From assembly GCF_001280505.1 (NCBI RefSeq), contig NZ_LBIO01000068.1, forward strand, positions 1-64,000: a stretch of DNA of 64,000 bases, in the 5' to 3' direction. The translations under genes were made by a program, and so were the position numbers. Shown here in pieces: positions 46,701-53,058 of the stretch; within the stretch, counting starts at the first letter, position 1; each line of letters starts with the position of its first letter. This DNA comes from Mangrovimonas sp. TPBH4 (GTDB taxonomy: Bacteria > Bacteroidota > Bacteroidia > Flavobacteriales > Flavobacteriaceae). The notes under the pieces were generated by a model. That model had not been told where the DNA came from, searched no databases, and saw only the letters and a program-made list of their open reading frames with translations.

Positions 46701-47080
46701 GAAGTTACGCCATTAATAACAACATCAAAGTTCATAAATAAGCTGTATCTATCAGCATTTGTGTTTGCATCAAAATAGGCGTAGATATATGCTGTTTGAG
46801 GCGTCCCTGGAATACAGTCGTTGTCTAATGGGTTTCCACTGGCATCGGCTAGGTAGAAATTGGTTAGGGTAAAGTCATTGGCATTACATCCATCCAAGGC
46901 TCTATTGGTATCGTCCAAAGTAGTGCTGGAAGTGCTGAATGTTGTTAGGGGAGTATCCAAACTAATTCTATTAATAGTCCTTCTTTGTGGTCTCATCTGT
47001 GCAATTGCAAAGGTTTGAAAAAGTAGTATCAATAGAACTAGGGAATTTCTATACATAAGTCTATGTGTATTTGTTTTCAT
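37778..47080 (-). CDS. Giant T9SS type B cell-surface adhesin (SprB-like), 3100 residues
   Basis: Signal peptide (about residues 1-28, FQTFAIAQ), an N-terminal region with paired cysteines, a PKD domain (about 192-275, YSWNFGDGG), one SprB-type repeat (about 285-355), a first HYR-like module, then 28 HYR-like modules from residue 458 to about 2832: 12 of a longer kind (about 87 residues, with WL and WTNDY) and 16 of a shorter kind (83 residues, FTVPA, ECDQD, TGDVTDEADNCS, RTWTLTDDCGN). Each module has four cysteines. The C-terminus (about 3010-3100: VTPNGDSYNEFF, FNRWGAKIYEN, GTYYYIIN) is the gliding-motility-associated type B sorting domain. The product should be displayed on the surface by T9SS; adhesion or gliding is inferred. 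It is the first gene of the operon. Confidence 0.93.
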   Translation of the reverse strand: MKTNTHRLMYRNSLVLLILLFQTFAIAQMRPQRRTINRISLDTPLTTFSTSSTTLDDTNRALDGCNANDFTLTNFYLADASGNPLDNDCIPGTPQTAYIYAYFDANTNADRYSLFMNFDVVINGVTSSTVTQCLYDSTPIPVEQNLPVYQLNWNCGDQVELVNFYMAWQSNANQECGENPSKCYSNPPGFIVNAPLITNFTYTQNCDAYTVAFTSITTGGNLQGGYTYSWNFGDGGTSTEANPSHTYTNGPGNYNVTLTVFDVDGDSDVHTDTVTVSPLLTGLTLSTTNIECTGGNTGTITPSGVSGGTAPYTYSISPQEGSFQSGIFVNLPSGTYTVTVTDANSCSISEDITISVDDNTPPVTNAPSDLQVEGCVAADVTNDSLTSLAYSETPQTISQLIFLAEGGTFTENNVNEITYQDSASGTCPVVVTRTFTITDDCGLSSSDTQTITIEDTTDPTISVAAVDASAECGSDTTTALNAWLDANGGAVASDNCSAITWTNDYGTLSDDCGNTGSVTVTFTATDACGNFATTDATFTIEDTTAPSIDTVATNLTVECDGGGNATDLSTWLSSFGGAAASDTCGGVTWTNDYSSLSDDCGATGSATVTFTATDDCGNTATTSATFTIEDTTDPTIDTAAADLTVECDGSGNTAELNNWLITVGGAAASDTCGGVTWTNDYSSLSDDCGATGSALVTFTATDDCGNISTTSATFTIEDTTIPTMNIVAADQTVQCNGAGNTDELEAWLDTHAGAMASDNCSDITWTDNFTGLTDGCGETGLALVTFTATDECGNSTSTTALFTILDLIAPTIDTPASDFTVECDGTGNLAEYTAWLDSNGGASASDSCGTVSWSYEEGAFNDDCGLTGTRTVSFTAEDGCGNSVTTSASFIIQDTTDPTFTVPASVTLECDQDPTDLALTGDVTDETDGCSSTLEATFTDTTAQGACASESIITRTWTLTDDCGNTTTQTQTISIEDTTAPTFTVPAAVTIECDQDENDLALTGDVTDEADNCSTGLEATFADATAQGACANEIIITRTWTLTDECGNTATEVQTITIQDTTAPTFTVPASVTLECDQDATDLALTGDVTDEADNCSTSLEATFTDATAQGACANESTITRTWTLVDACGNTTTQTQTISIQDTTAPVIQTTPSDIVAECDGSGNSGAIENWLANNGGATASDNCGEVTWTNDYSGANSDCSAPVTVTFTATDECGNSVSTSASYAIQDTNAPVITQASDMTLECDGSDIDAAIQDWLDTFGGATATDDCSAIAWSNNYNGLSDGCGTTGSAEVTFTATDGCGNSSSTTATFTVQDTTAPTFTVPASVTLECDQDPTDLALTGDVTDETDGCSTDIEATYTDATAQGACANESIITRTWTLTDDCGNTTTQVQTISIQDTTAPTFTVPAAVTIECDQNENDLVLTGDVTDEADNCSTDLEATFADATAQGACANETIITRTWTLTDDCGNTTTQDQTITIQDTTAPTFTVPASVTLECDQDATDLALTGDVTDEADNCSADLEATYTDATTEGECANESTITRTWTLVDACGNTTTQTQTISIQDTTAPVIETTPSNIVAECDGSGNNGAIENWLANNGGATASDNCGEVTWTNDYDGANSDCSAPVTVTFTATDECGNAVSTSASYAIQDTTAPTITTEAGDVTLECDGSDIATAIQDWLDTFGGAAATDDCSAIAWSNNYNGLSDECGTTGSAEVTFTATDGCGNSSSTTATFTVQDTTAPTFTVPASVSLECDQDPTDLALTGDVTDETDGCSSDLEATYTDATAQGACANESIITRTWTLTDDCGNTTTQAQTITIQDTTAPTFTVPAAVTIECDQNENDLALTGDVTDEADNCSTGLQASFADATAEGECANESIITRTWTLTDECGNTTTQVQTITIQDTTAPTFTVPASITLECDQDATDLALTGDVTDEADNCSADLEATYTDATTEGECANESTITRTWTLTDACGNTTTQTQTISIQDTTAPTIETEAIDLSVECDGTGNQLDLTDWLASNGGASATDNCSEVTWTNDFTELSDACGNTGAATVIFTATDACGNTTTTTATFSIEDTIAPNITTEASDIVAECDGNGNNDAIQNWLDSNGGAVAEELCGEVTWTNNYNGATSDCSAPVSVVFTATDSCGNTSTTSASYAIQDSTPPVISGGESLTVECDGTGNDAELQAWLSSNGGATATDDCSSITWSNNFEGLTEACGATGTAEVTFTAIDGCGNESTTTVSFTIVDTTAPTFTVPASIALECDQEVSDLTLTGDVTDEADNCSSELEATFTDATAEGECANASIITRTWTLTDDCGNTTVQIQTITIQDTTAPTFTVPASVSIECDQDVNDLTLTGDVTDEADNCASELEATFTDATAEGECANASIVTRTWTLTDDCGNTTTQVQTITIQDTTAPTFTVPASVSIECDQDATDMALTGDVTDEADNCSSELEATFTDATAEGECANASIITRTWTLTDDCGNTTTQVQTITIQDTTAPTFTVPAAVTIECDQDENDLALTGDVTDEADNCSSELEATFTDATAEGECANASIITRTWTLTDDCGNTTTQVQTITIQDTTAPTFTVPAAVTIECDQDENDLVLVGDVSDEADNCSTELEATYSDETAEGECANASIITRTWTLTDDCGNTTSQVQTITIQDTTAPTFTVPAAVTIECDQDASNLALTGDVTDEADNCSTELEATYTDETTEGECANSYIITRTWTLTDDCGNATTEVQTINVEDSTAPTFTVPENLTVECDMDTTDLTLTGDVTDEADNCSTELEATFTDDVTEGSCVGESTIERTWTLIDECGNTTTQVQTISVVDTTAPELIVELDPSIDVNCSEVPDAPELSFEDACSTDISVVFNETINPEEGSENYSITRNWTVSDDCGNEATYSQIVNVNVENIIAGSNTTICTEEGPLDLFGLLSGDVDESGTWEVVSGNTTLDGSWFDTTIVTEEDLGDFIFTYTITEGDCPSVTEVTVTVHDDCVVLPCGEEDVVISKAVTPNGDSYNEFFTVTGVEECGFTIELQVFNRWGAKIYENFNYQNDWNGASSGSSVGGASKVPSGTYYYIINLKNSGLKPFSGPIYVGTK
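38585..40327 (-). repeat. Seven tandem 249-bp modules (A10-A16) of the adhesin
   Basis: Exactly 7 x 249 bp. All encode the 83-residue A module, beginning APTFTVP and containing ECD, NCS/NCA, a third Cys and DCGN/ECGN. A11-A14 are almost identical in protein; the last copy is most divergent (TEGSCVG). Confidence 0.92.
40328..44392 (-). repeat. Higher-order repeat of the adhesin: three blocks of A-A-A-B-B modules
   Basis: Block 1 is 43127-44392 (1266 bp), block 2 is 41858-43126 (1269 bp), and block 3 is 40328-41857 (1530 bp). Each has three 83-residue A modules and then two B modules of 86-88 residues. Block 3 has one additional B module (40847-41110) between its A and B parts. Corresponding modules of blocks 1 and 2 are more alike than neighbouring modules are, so the whole block was duplicated. 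Confidence 0.88.
44393..45709 (-). repeat. Five tandem B modules (B1-B5) at the N-terminal end of the adhesin array
   Basis: 439 codons, five units of 87-88 residues, each with ECDG/ECGS-type, DxC, DDCG/DGCG and CGN cysteines. They are more diverged from each other than the modules of the blocks that follow. Confidence 0.88.
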
Positions 47081-47105
47081 AAGCCCTAATTTTTAGTTAT
47101 AGGAT

Positions 47106-47125
47106 TAATTAGTAAGAACTAATTA
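47106..47125. promoter_or_regulatory. Perfect 8-bp inverted repeat upstream of the adhesin start
   Basis: TAATTAGT, AAGA, ACTAATTA, 26-45 bases before the adhesin ATG. It may be an operator or a leader hairpin. Confidence 0.4.
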
Positions 47126-47382
47126 TATTTCGTTTATTTAATTGTTCAGATTTTGTTTGCCTATCACTTTTATGTAAGGCCATGTTTTGGTCGATTGATG
47201 AAATTTTTAATCCCATTTAAGTTGATATGTTAATTAATATAGTTAAGGCCCAAAGGGCAATTGTTTTACAAAATGAACACGGCATTTTTTAGTGTTAAAC
47301 GCCTAAAAGTAATACTGTTAAAATTTGTTGAGGGAAGCGCATTGGAACTCAATGCATTATAGATGGATAAATTAATATGTTG

Positions 47383-47411
47383 TTGATTTGGGGCCATTTA
47401 CATTAATTTTA
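47383..47411 (+). promoter_or_regulatory. Possible promoter of the sixA-like gene
   Basis: TTG (47383-47385), an 18-base spacer and TAATTTTA (47404-47411). The box ends in A instead of the usual G, so the match is imperfect. Confidence 0.35.
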
Positions 47412-47534
47412 CAGAACAAAGCAACTCATTAATCAAATCTTGAACAAAAATAAATGTTAAAGGCACTAAAATAATCGTTAAAACGAAGATAAACAACACT
47501 TTATCGGTAAAAAATGCATTTAATCGAGTATAAA

Positions 47535-48026
47535 ATGAAAGAAATAGTATTTGTAAGACACGCGAAATCCTCATGGGATGGGGGTTTTAGCGATTTAGAC
47601 CGCCCCTTGAGCACCAGGGGAATTAATGATATAAAATTGGTGTCAAATCATTATAAACCATATAATTATATGCCGGACATGGTGTTTTCTAGTCCAGCAA
47701 ATAGGGCATTTACCACTTGTAAAGGGGTGATGGCGTATTTAAATTTACCAGAAAATAAGCTTAAAATTGTTGATGATTTGTACGATTTTGGGGGTGAAAA
47801 AGTGATGAGCTTCATCCGTTCGATAAACGGTAAGTCCATTGATAAAATTATGATATTTGGGCACAACCACGCACTGACCTCTATTGTGAACGATTTGGGA
47901 GATCAATTCATAGGTAATTTGCCTACCTGTGGCCTTGTAAAAATTGACTTTTATGCGGAAGAATGGAAATTCATTGCCAAAGGGCATACAGATGTCATGA
48001 TTTTCCCTCGAGATTTAAAGCCTTGA
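47535..48026 (+). CDS. SixA-like histidine phosphatase family protein
   Basis: About 163 residues. The phosphohistidine signature is VRHAKSSW with DLDRPLSTRG after it, and the second catalytic His is in IFGHNHALTSI. This fits SixA-type phosphatases, which remove phosphate from phosphohistidine in phosphorelay proteins. I use ATG 47535 (MKEIVFVRHAK), since the longer frame from 47514 adds seven unconserved residues. It is followed by ppk1 on the same strand (180-bp gap). Confidence 0.88.
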   Translation: MKEIVFVRHAKSSWDGGFSDLDRPLSTRGINDIKLVSNHYKPYNYMPDMVFSSPANRAFTTCKGVMAYLNLPENKLKIVDDLYDFGGEKVMSFIRSINGKSIDKIMIFGHNHALTSIVNDLGDQFIGNLPTCGLVKIDFYAEEWKFIAKGHTDVMIFPRDLKP

Positions 48027-48206
48027 TTTGCCTATAATGGCATTCTGTGTTTAAGTATTTGGTATTTTAATTCCATAAAAAATGTTTTAATAGTCTTTCT
48101 AAATATTTTAAGTTATCGGTTTTAAAAAAAAATATAACGGAAATATCATCTATAGGCTAAGGCTTTTTCAAACTTAAATAGAATATATTTGTGTAAACAA
48201 TCAACA

Positions 48207-50273
48207 ATGACGGATATTACTGTAAAGGACAAGAATATTTATGTAAATAGGGAGTTAAGCTGGCTTCAATTTAATGCGAGAGTATTGCAGGAAGCTGCCG
48301 ATGAATCTGTTCCAATGATAGAACGATTGCGGTTTTTGGGAATTTTTTCAAATAACCTAGATGAATTTTTTAAAGTACGATATGCTACGGTAAAACGCAT
48401 TGATGAAGCAGGAAAGGCTGGGAAGAGTGAGCTAGGAGGTATAAAGGCCAGTGAATTATTGGAGAAAATCACCCAGGTGGTCATCAGGCAGCAGAGTGAA
48501 AGTTTGGACATTTTACACAATATCCATAAGAAGCTTGAGGATTACGACATATTTATTATTGACGAGAACAAAATTAATGCCAAGCAGCATGATTTTATAA
48601 AAAACTATTACTTTCAGCATGTTAGTCCAGCTTTGGTAACCATCATTTTAAACGATTTGGTTGATTTACCGATGTTAAAGGACAGTGCAGCCTATTTGGC
48701 CGTTAAGATGATTTTGGCCAACGATGAAAAACAGTATGCGCTTATTGAAATTCCAAAATCCATAAAACGATTTGTGGTTTTGCCTAAACAAGATGATAAG
48801 GATTATATCATCATTTTGGATGATTTATTGCGTTATTGCCTGGATGACATTTTTAATATTTTTGATTATAAGAGTATTTCAACTCACATGATTAAGATTA
48901 CCAGAGATGGTGAACTTGATTTTGACAGTGACTTGAGTAAAAGTTTTATCGACAAAATTTCTGAAAGTGTCAAACATCGCCAAATTGGTGACCCTGTTAG
49001 ATTCGTTTATGACAAAACGATTGATAAGGAAACTTTAAATTATCTGTTAAACAAAATGGGTATAGATGCCAAGGATAGTGTCATACCTGGTGGCCGATAT
49101 CACAACAGAAGGGATTATATGAGTTTCCCTAGTTTGGGCAGAACCGATTTACTTTACGACAAAATCAAAGCCTTGCCAATTAAAGGTTTGAGCCTGGAAA
49201 GTAGCATTTTTGAGAATATCTCCAAAAGAGATTATTTACTATATACACCTTATCATACATTTTCGTATGTAGTTAAGTTTTTAAGGGAAGCCGCTTTAGA
49301 TCCTACGGTAAGAACCATTAACATTACCATTTATAGATTGGCGCAAATTTCACATGTGGCCAGTTCCTTGATAAATGCAGCTAAGAATGGGAAAAAGGTA
49401 ACGGTTTCCATCGAAATTCAGGCGCGTTTTGATGAAGCAGCCAATATTGCTTATGCCGAACAAATGCAGGACGAAGGTGTTAATTTGCTATTTGGTGTGG
49501 CAGGTTTGAAAGTGCATAGTAAAATGTGTGTGATTGAGCGAGAAGAGGATCATAAGCTTAAACGCTATGGTTTTATAAGCACCGGAAATTTCAATGAGTC
49601 CACCGCAAAAATATATACAGATTTCACTTTGTTTACGGCCGACCAAAAGATATTGAAGGACCTTAACAAAGTGTTCAACTTCTTCGAAATCAACTACAAA
49701 ATTTTCAGGTATAAACACATCATTACATCCCCGCATTATACCAAGTCAAAATTCTTCAAGCTTATAGACAAGGAAATTGATAATGTCAAGGAAGGTAAAC
49801 CGGCCTACATCAAACTGAAAATGAATAGCATTTCAAGTTATGCCATGGTCGATAAGCTTTATGAAGCGAGCAGGGCCGGCGTGAAAATTCAAATGATTGT
49901 TCGTGGACTTTGCTGCTTGGTACCTGGAATACCGGGTATGAGTGAAAATATTGAGGTAATCAGTATTGTTGATAAATTTTTGGAGCATACCCGTTTATAT
50001 GTGTTTTGTAATGAAGGTGATACAAAAGTGTTCATTTCGTCTGCTGATTGGATGACTCGAAATATTGAGAATAGAGTGGAAGTAACTTGTCCTATCTATG
50101 ATGAGGCCATCAAAGAAGAGCTTTTGGATGTCTTCGATATTTGTTGGAATGACAATGTAAAGGCAAGGATTTTGGATGAATTTCAGGATAATAAATACAA
50201 GCGTAACGACAATCCTAAGGTAAGGGCACAGTTTGCGACCTACGACTATTATTTAAAAAAATTACAAGAATAA
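48207..50273 (+). CDS. ppk1: Polyphosphate kinase 1
   Basis: 688 residues, normal for PPK1. It makes polyphosphate from ATP. Starts with YVNRELSWLQFNARVLQEA, the conserved N domain. The phosphorylated His region is KVHSKMCVIERE, followed by GFISTGNFNESTAKIYTDF, with a second His region in EHTRLYVF. I use ATG 48207 (MTDITVKD) instead of the TTG at 48189. Its stop codon is directly followed by the ppx start, so the two are one unit. Confidence 0.96.
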   Translation: MTDITVKDKNIYVNRELSWLQFNARVLQEAADESVPMIERLRFLGIFSNNLDEFFKVRYATVKRIDEAGKAGKSELGGIKASELLEKITQVVIRQQSESLDILHNIHKKLEDYDIFIIDENKINAKQHDFIKNYYFQHVSPALVTIILNDLVDLPMLKDSAAYLAVKMILANDEKQYALIEIPKSIKRFVVLPKQDDKDYIIILDDLLRYCLDDIFNIFDYKSISTHMIKITRDGELDFDSDLSKSFIDKISESVKHRQIGDPVRFVYDKTIDKETLNYLLNKMGIDAKDSVIPGGRYHNRRDYMSFPSLGRTDLLYDKIKALPIKGLSLESSIFENISKRDYLLYTPYHTFSYVVKFLREAALDPTVRTINITIYRLAQISHVASSLINAAKNGKKVTVSIEIQARFDEAANIAYAEQMQDEGVNLLFGVAGLKVHSKMCVIEREEDHKLKRYGFISTGNFNESTAKIYTDFTLFTADQKILKDLNKVFNFFEINYKIFRYKHIITSPHYTKSKFFKLIDKEIDNVKEGKPAYIKLKMNSISSYAMVDKLYEASRAGVKIQMIVRGLCCLVPGIPGMSENIEVISIVDKFLEHTRLYVFCNEGDTKVFISSADWMTRNIENRVEVTCPIYDEAIKEELLDVFDICWNDNVKARILDEFQDNKYKRNDNPKVRAQFATYDYYLKKLQE

Positions 50274-51182
50274 ATGCTTTCAATTAAAAAATATGCGGCC
50301 ATTGATATTGGTTCCAATGCAGTGAGGTTGCTAATTTCTAACATTATAGAGCAAAAAGGAAAACCTACACGTTTTAAAAAGAATTCACTGGTAAGGGTCC
50401 CCATTCGTTTAGGTGCCGATGTGTTCCTTAAGCAGAAAATATCCAAGGAAAACGAACGGCGTATGTTGGATACCATGACGGCGTTTAGATTGTTGATGAA
50501 GTCTCACAAAGTAGTGGCCTATAAAGCTTGTGCTACATCGGCCATGCGTGAGGCAGAAAACGGACCCAAGGTTGCTAAGTTAATTTCAGAACAGGCGCAG
50601 ATAGATATTGATATTATTGGTGGGGAGGAAGAAGCCGCGATTATTGCCGCCACCGATTTGCATAGTTATATCGATGAAAGCAAAACCTATTTGTATGTGG
50701 ATGTAGGAGGGGGGAGTACCGAATTTTCGGTGATTCATCTTGGTGAAAAAGTAGAATCAAAGTCCTTCAAAATAGGAACCGTAAGATTACTCAACGATAT
50801 TGTCAATAAAGAGACTTGGGAAGAGTTGGAGTCATGGATCAAAGAGCATACAAGGGGCTATGACAAGTTGGATTTGATAGGGTCAGGGGGAAATATTAAT
50901 AAAATCTTCAAAATCTCAGGAAAGGCCATGGGGAAACCTTTAACTTATTTCTATTTGTCTTCGTATTATGAAAAACTTCAGACCTATTCCTATGAAGAGA
51001 GAATAACCGAATTGGACTTGAATCAGGATAGGGCAGACGTAATTATTCCGGCAACCCGAATTTATCTATCGGCCATGAAATGGAGTGGCGCTAAGGATAT
51101 ATATGTACCAAAAATCGGACTTTCTGATGGAATTATTAAAAGTATGTACTATAAAACGGTTTCAAGTTCTCTTTTGGAATAA
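50274..51182 (+). CDS. ppx: Exopolyphosphatase / Ppx-GppA family phosphatase
   Basis: A 302-residue ASKHA-fold enzyme that hydrolyses polyphosphate or pppGpp. It shows the N-terminal AIDIGSNAVRLLISN, the catalytic Glu region GGEEEAAI, and YVDVGGGSTEFSV. It is the short form, without the C-terminal HD-like domain of E. coli Ppx. It begins at the base after the ppk1 stop, which implies coordinated synthesis of the enzymes that make and break polyphosphate. Confidence 0.92.
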   Translation: MLSIKKYAAIDIGSNAVRLLISNIIEQKGKPTRFKKNSLVRVPIRLGADVFLKQKISKENERRMLDTMTAFRLLMKSHKVVAYKACATSAMREAENGPKVAKLISEQAQIDIDIIGGEEEAAIIAATDLHSYIDESKTYLYVDVGGGSTEFSVIHLGEKVESKSFKIGTVRLLNDIVNKETWEELESWIKEHTRGYDKLDLIGSGGNINKIFKISGKAMGKPLTYFYLSSYYEKLQTYSYEERITELDLNQDRADVIIPATRIYLSAMKWSGAKDIYVPKIGLSDGIIKSMYYKTVSSSLLE

Positions 51183-51279
51183 GAATGAACACTTTATCTT
51201 ATTTTTTTTGTTACATATCTAAAATTTAACTGTTATTTGTTAATTCCATTTATATTCGAGCACTCAAATCATTCAAACT

Positions 51280-51813
51280 ATGAAGACAATTTTTACTAGT
51301 TTATTGGTAGTGTTGTTCGTGACACTTGGATATTCTCAAGAAGTTAAATACGGTGTAAGAGCTGGTTTAACCATTTCAAATTTAGATTATAAAGACGCCC
51401 CAATTGTAAGAAACCCGCATAGAAACGGATTTTTATTTGGAGTTCATGCTGATATCGGTGTAACCGAGCAGTTTTCTATAATGCCAGAACTACAATTTTC
51501 ACCTGAAGGTGCTAATGTGGAAGATTTTGCCAACGATTACCTTAATTTACCAGTACTTTTTAAGTACGCTATGCTTGACGGTAGAGTGGCGCTTGGTGTA
51601 GGGCCACAGGTAGGATTGAAAATTCACAAAGAAAATGATGGTTTTAAAAACTTTGTGTTTGCTGGTGTTGGAATTATTGAATTTAAAGTGTGCGAAGACT
51701 GGTATGTAGATGCCAGATATAATTACGGATTTTCAAATGTTTTTGATGACGATTTAGGCCCCGAAGCAACAAACAATGTCATCCAGATTGGAGTAAACTT
51801 TAGAGTGTTTTAG
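51280..51813 (+). CDS. Small outer-membrane beta-barrel protein
   Basis: 177 residues with a signal peptide (MKTIFTSLLVVLFVTLGYSQ). The mature part begins VKYGVRAGLTISNL and shows alternating strands with aromatic ends, finishing GVNFRVF with a terminal Phe as expected for BamA-dependent insertion. It fits the PorT / OMP_b-brl_2 type barrels abundant in Bacteroidota. Function unknown. It has its own strong terminator. Confidence 0.85.
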   Translation: MKTIFTSLLVVLFVTLGYSQEVKYGVRAGLTISNLDYKDAPIVRNPHRNGFLFGVHADIGVTEQFSIMPELQFSPEGANVEDFANDYLNLPVLFKYAMLDGRVALGVGPQVGLKIHKENDGFKNFVFAGVGIIEFKVCEDWYVDARYNYGFSNVFDDDLGPEATNNVIQIGVNFRVF

Positions 51814-51847
51814 GTAGGGCTATTAATCGTTTTTTTTATAAAATGAT

Positions 51848-51887
51848 AAATCCCAATTAGCAAAAGTTACTTTTGTAATTGGGATTT
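51848..51887. terminator. Bidirectional terminator between convergent genes
   Basis: Outer stem AAATCCCAATTA / TAATTGGGATTT with an inner CAAAAG / CTTTTG stem. Confidence 0.9.
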
Positions 51888-51902
51888 TTTTATGTTTACT
51901 TG

Positions 51903-52484
51903 TTAACCGTGTATGGTTTCCTTTTTGCCAAGATCCTTCATAATTTGAGCTTCAAAATCCAATAGGTCTTGCCATTTTTTGTCTACTTCCTGGCGATCGC
52001 CATATTGTCTTGCAAAGCCTAAAAACATGGTGTAGTGGTTGGCTTCGCTTACCATAAGTTTTCTGTAGAACTCCGCTAGTTCCTTATCTTCCAGTTCTTC
52101 GGAAAGTAATCTAAAACGCTCACAACTTCTAGCTTCAATTAAGGCTGCATATAATAAGCGGTGAACCAATTGGGTGGTCCTACTACCGCCTTTTGGAAAG
52201 AACTTCATCAATTCAATCACGTAGTCGTCCTTTCGATCACGGCCTAAGGTCCAACCTCGTTCCAAAATTTTATCATGTACCATTTTAAAATGGCTGATTT
52301 CTTCCTTAACCAAGGCTACCATTTCTTTAACCAATTCAGTGTATTCCGGAAATCCAACTATAAGTGAAATGGCGGTACTAGTTGCTTTTTGCTCACAGAA
52401 GGCATGGTCTGTAAGGATGTCTTCAATATTCTTTTCAACGATATTTACCCAGCGCGGGTCTGTAGGGAGTTTTAAGCCTAACAT
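51903..52484 (-). CDS. miaE: tRNA-(ms2io6A37)-hydroxylase
   Basis: A 193-residue ferritin-like di-iron enzyme. Glu and His ligands are recognisable in DHAFCEQKATSTA, VKEEISHFKMVH, IEARSCERFRLL and SEANHYTMFLGF. It hydroxylates the isopentenyl group of modified A37 in certain tRNAs. It follows the lipoprotein gene by 5 bp, in the unit dnaX - lipoprotein - miaE. Confidence 0.92.
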   Translation of the reverse strand: MLGLKLPTDPRWVNIVEKNIEDILTDHAFCEQKATSTAISLIVGFPEYTELVKEMVALVKEEISHFKMVHDKILERGWTLGRDRKDDYVIELMKFFPKGGSRTTQLVHRLLYAALIEARSCERFRLLSEELEDKELAEFYRKLMVSEANHYTMFLGFARQYGDRQEVDKKWQDLLDFEAQIMKDLGKKETIHG

Positions 52485-52489
52485 TTGTT

Positions 52490-53050
52490 TTAACTATTTT
52501 GTTCTTTTAAAGCCGTATTCTGCTGACCATTGTTGTCAATGGTCATTTCATAAATTCTATAAGATAGTGTTTGGGGATCGATAAAGGTAATTTCCAAATT
52601 GACCCAATCTGCTCCCGAACTTTCTTGATTCACCCAAACATGCTCCAAGGTGGCATTGTTCCAAAATAAAGAGTTGTCTTTCTTTAAAAACACATCAGCA
52701 TTAATGGTGGTGGCGAATATTTTTTGATTGGCATTATAGACTACAATTTCGGATTCAAATGCTCTGTGAAATTGGATGTCCTTGTTGTTGCCCAATGTCT
52801 TTTTGTGTTGCAGGACCTCTTGATTCATCAAACTGTAATTTTTGATGTTTACCCTTAGGTTATTAGACAAGATGGTGTCTGTTTCAACTTCGGTATAGGT
52901 TTCTGGATAAAAACTAATAAGCTCTAATGGCGTTTGTTTTTGGTTGAATTCTGAAATAGATTGTTGCAGGGATTCCCTAGAGCTTTGGCGTCCGTCACAA
53001 CTTGTCAGGATTAATCCTAATATGGTGAATAATATCAAAATATGTTTCAT
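52490..53050 (-). CDS. Lipoprotein of unknown function (DUF4738-like)
   Basis: 186 residues with a lipoprotein signal (LGLILTSC, Cys about residue 18). The mature part is beta-rich, with no catalytic motif I recognise. Length and pattern resemble the DUF4738 lipoproteins of Bacteroidota, but this is not certain. It lies between dnaX (8-bp gap) and miaE (5-bp gap), so it is co-transcribed with both; a shared function is not evident. Confidence 0.72.
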   Translation of the reverse strand: MKHILILFTILGLILTSCDGRQSSRESLQQSISEFNQKQTPLELISFYPETYTEVETDTILSNNLRVNIKNYSLMNQEVLQHKKTLGNNKDIQFHRAFESEIVVYNANQKIFATTINADVFLKKDNSLFWNNATLEHVWVNQESSGADWVNLEITFIDPQTLSYRIYEMTIDNNGQQNTALKEQNS

Positions 53051-53058
53051 AACGGTGC

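Larger units (their letters stand above)
47081..47534. other. Intergenic region of about 450 bp between the divergent adhesin operon and the sixA-like gene
   Basis: AT-rich and without a convincing ORF. It should hold the promoters of both units. No exact TAnnTTTG box was found for the minus strand near the adhesin start. It contains a perfect inverted repeat (47106-47125) and a weak plus-strand promoter candidate (47383-47411). Confidence 0.7.
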
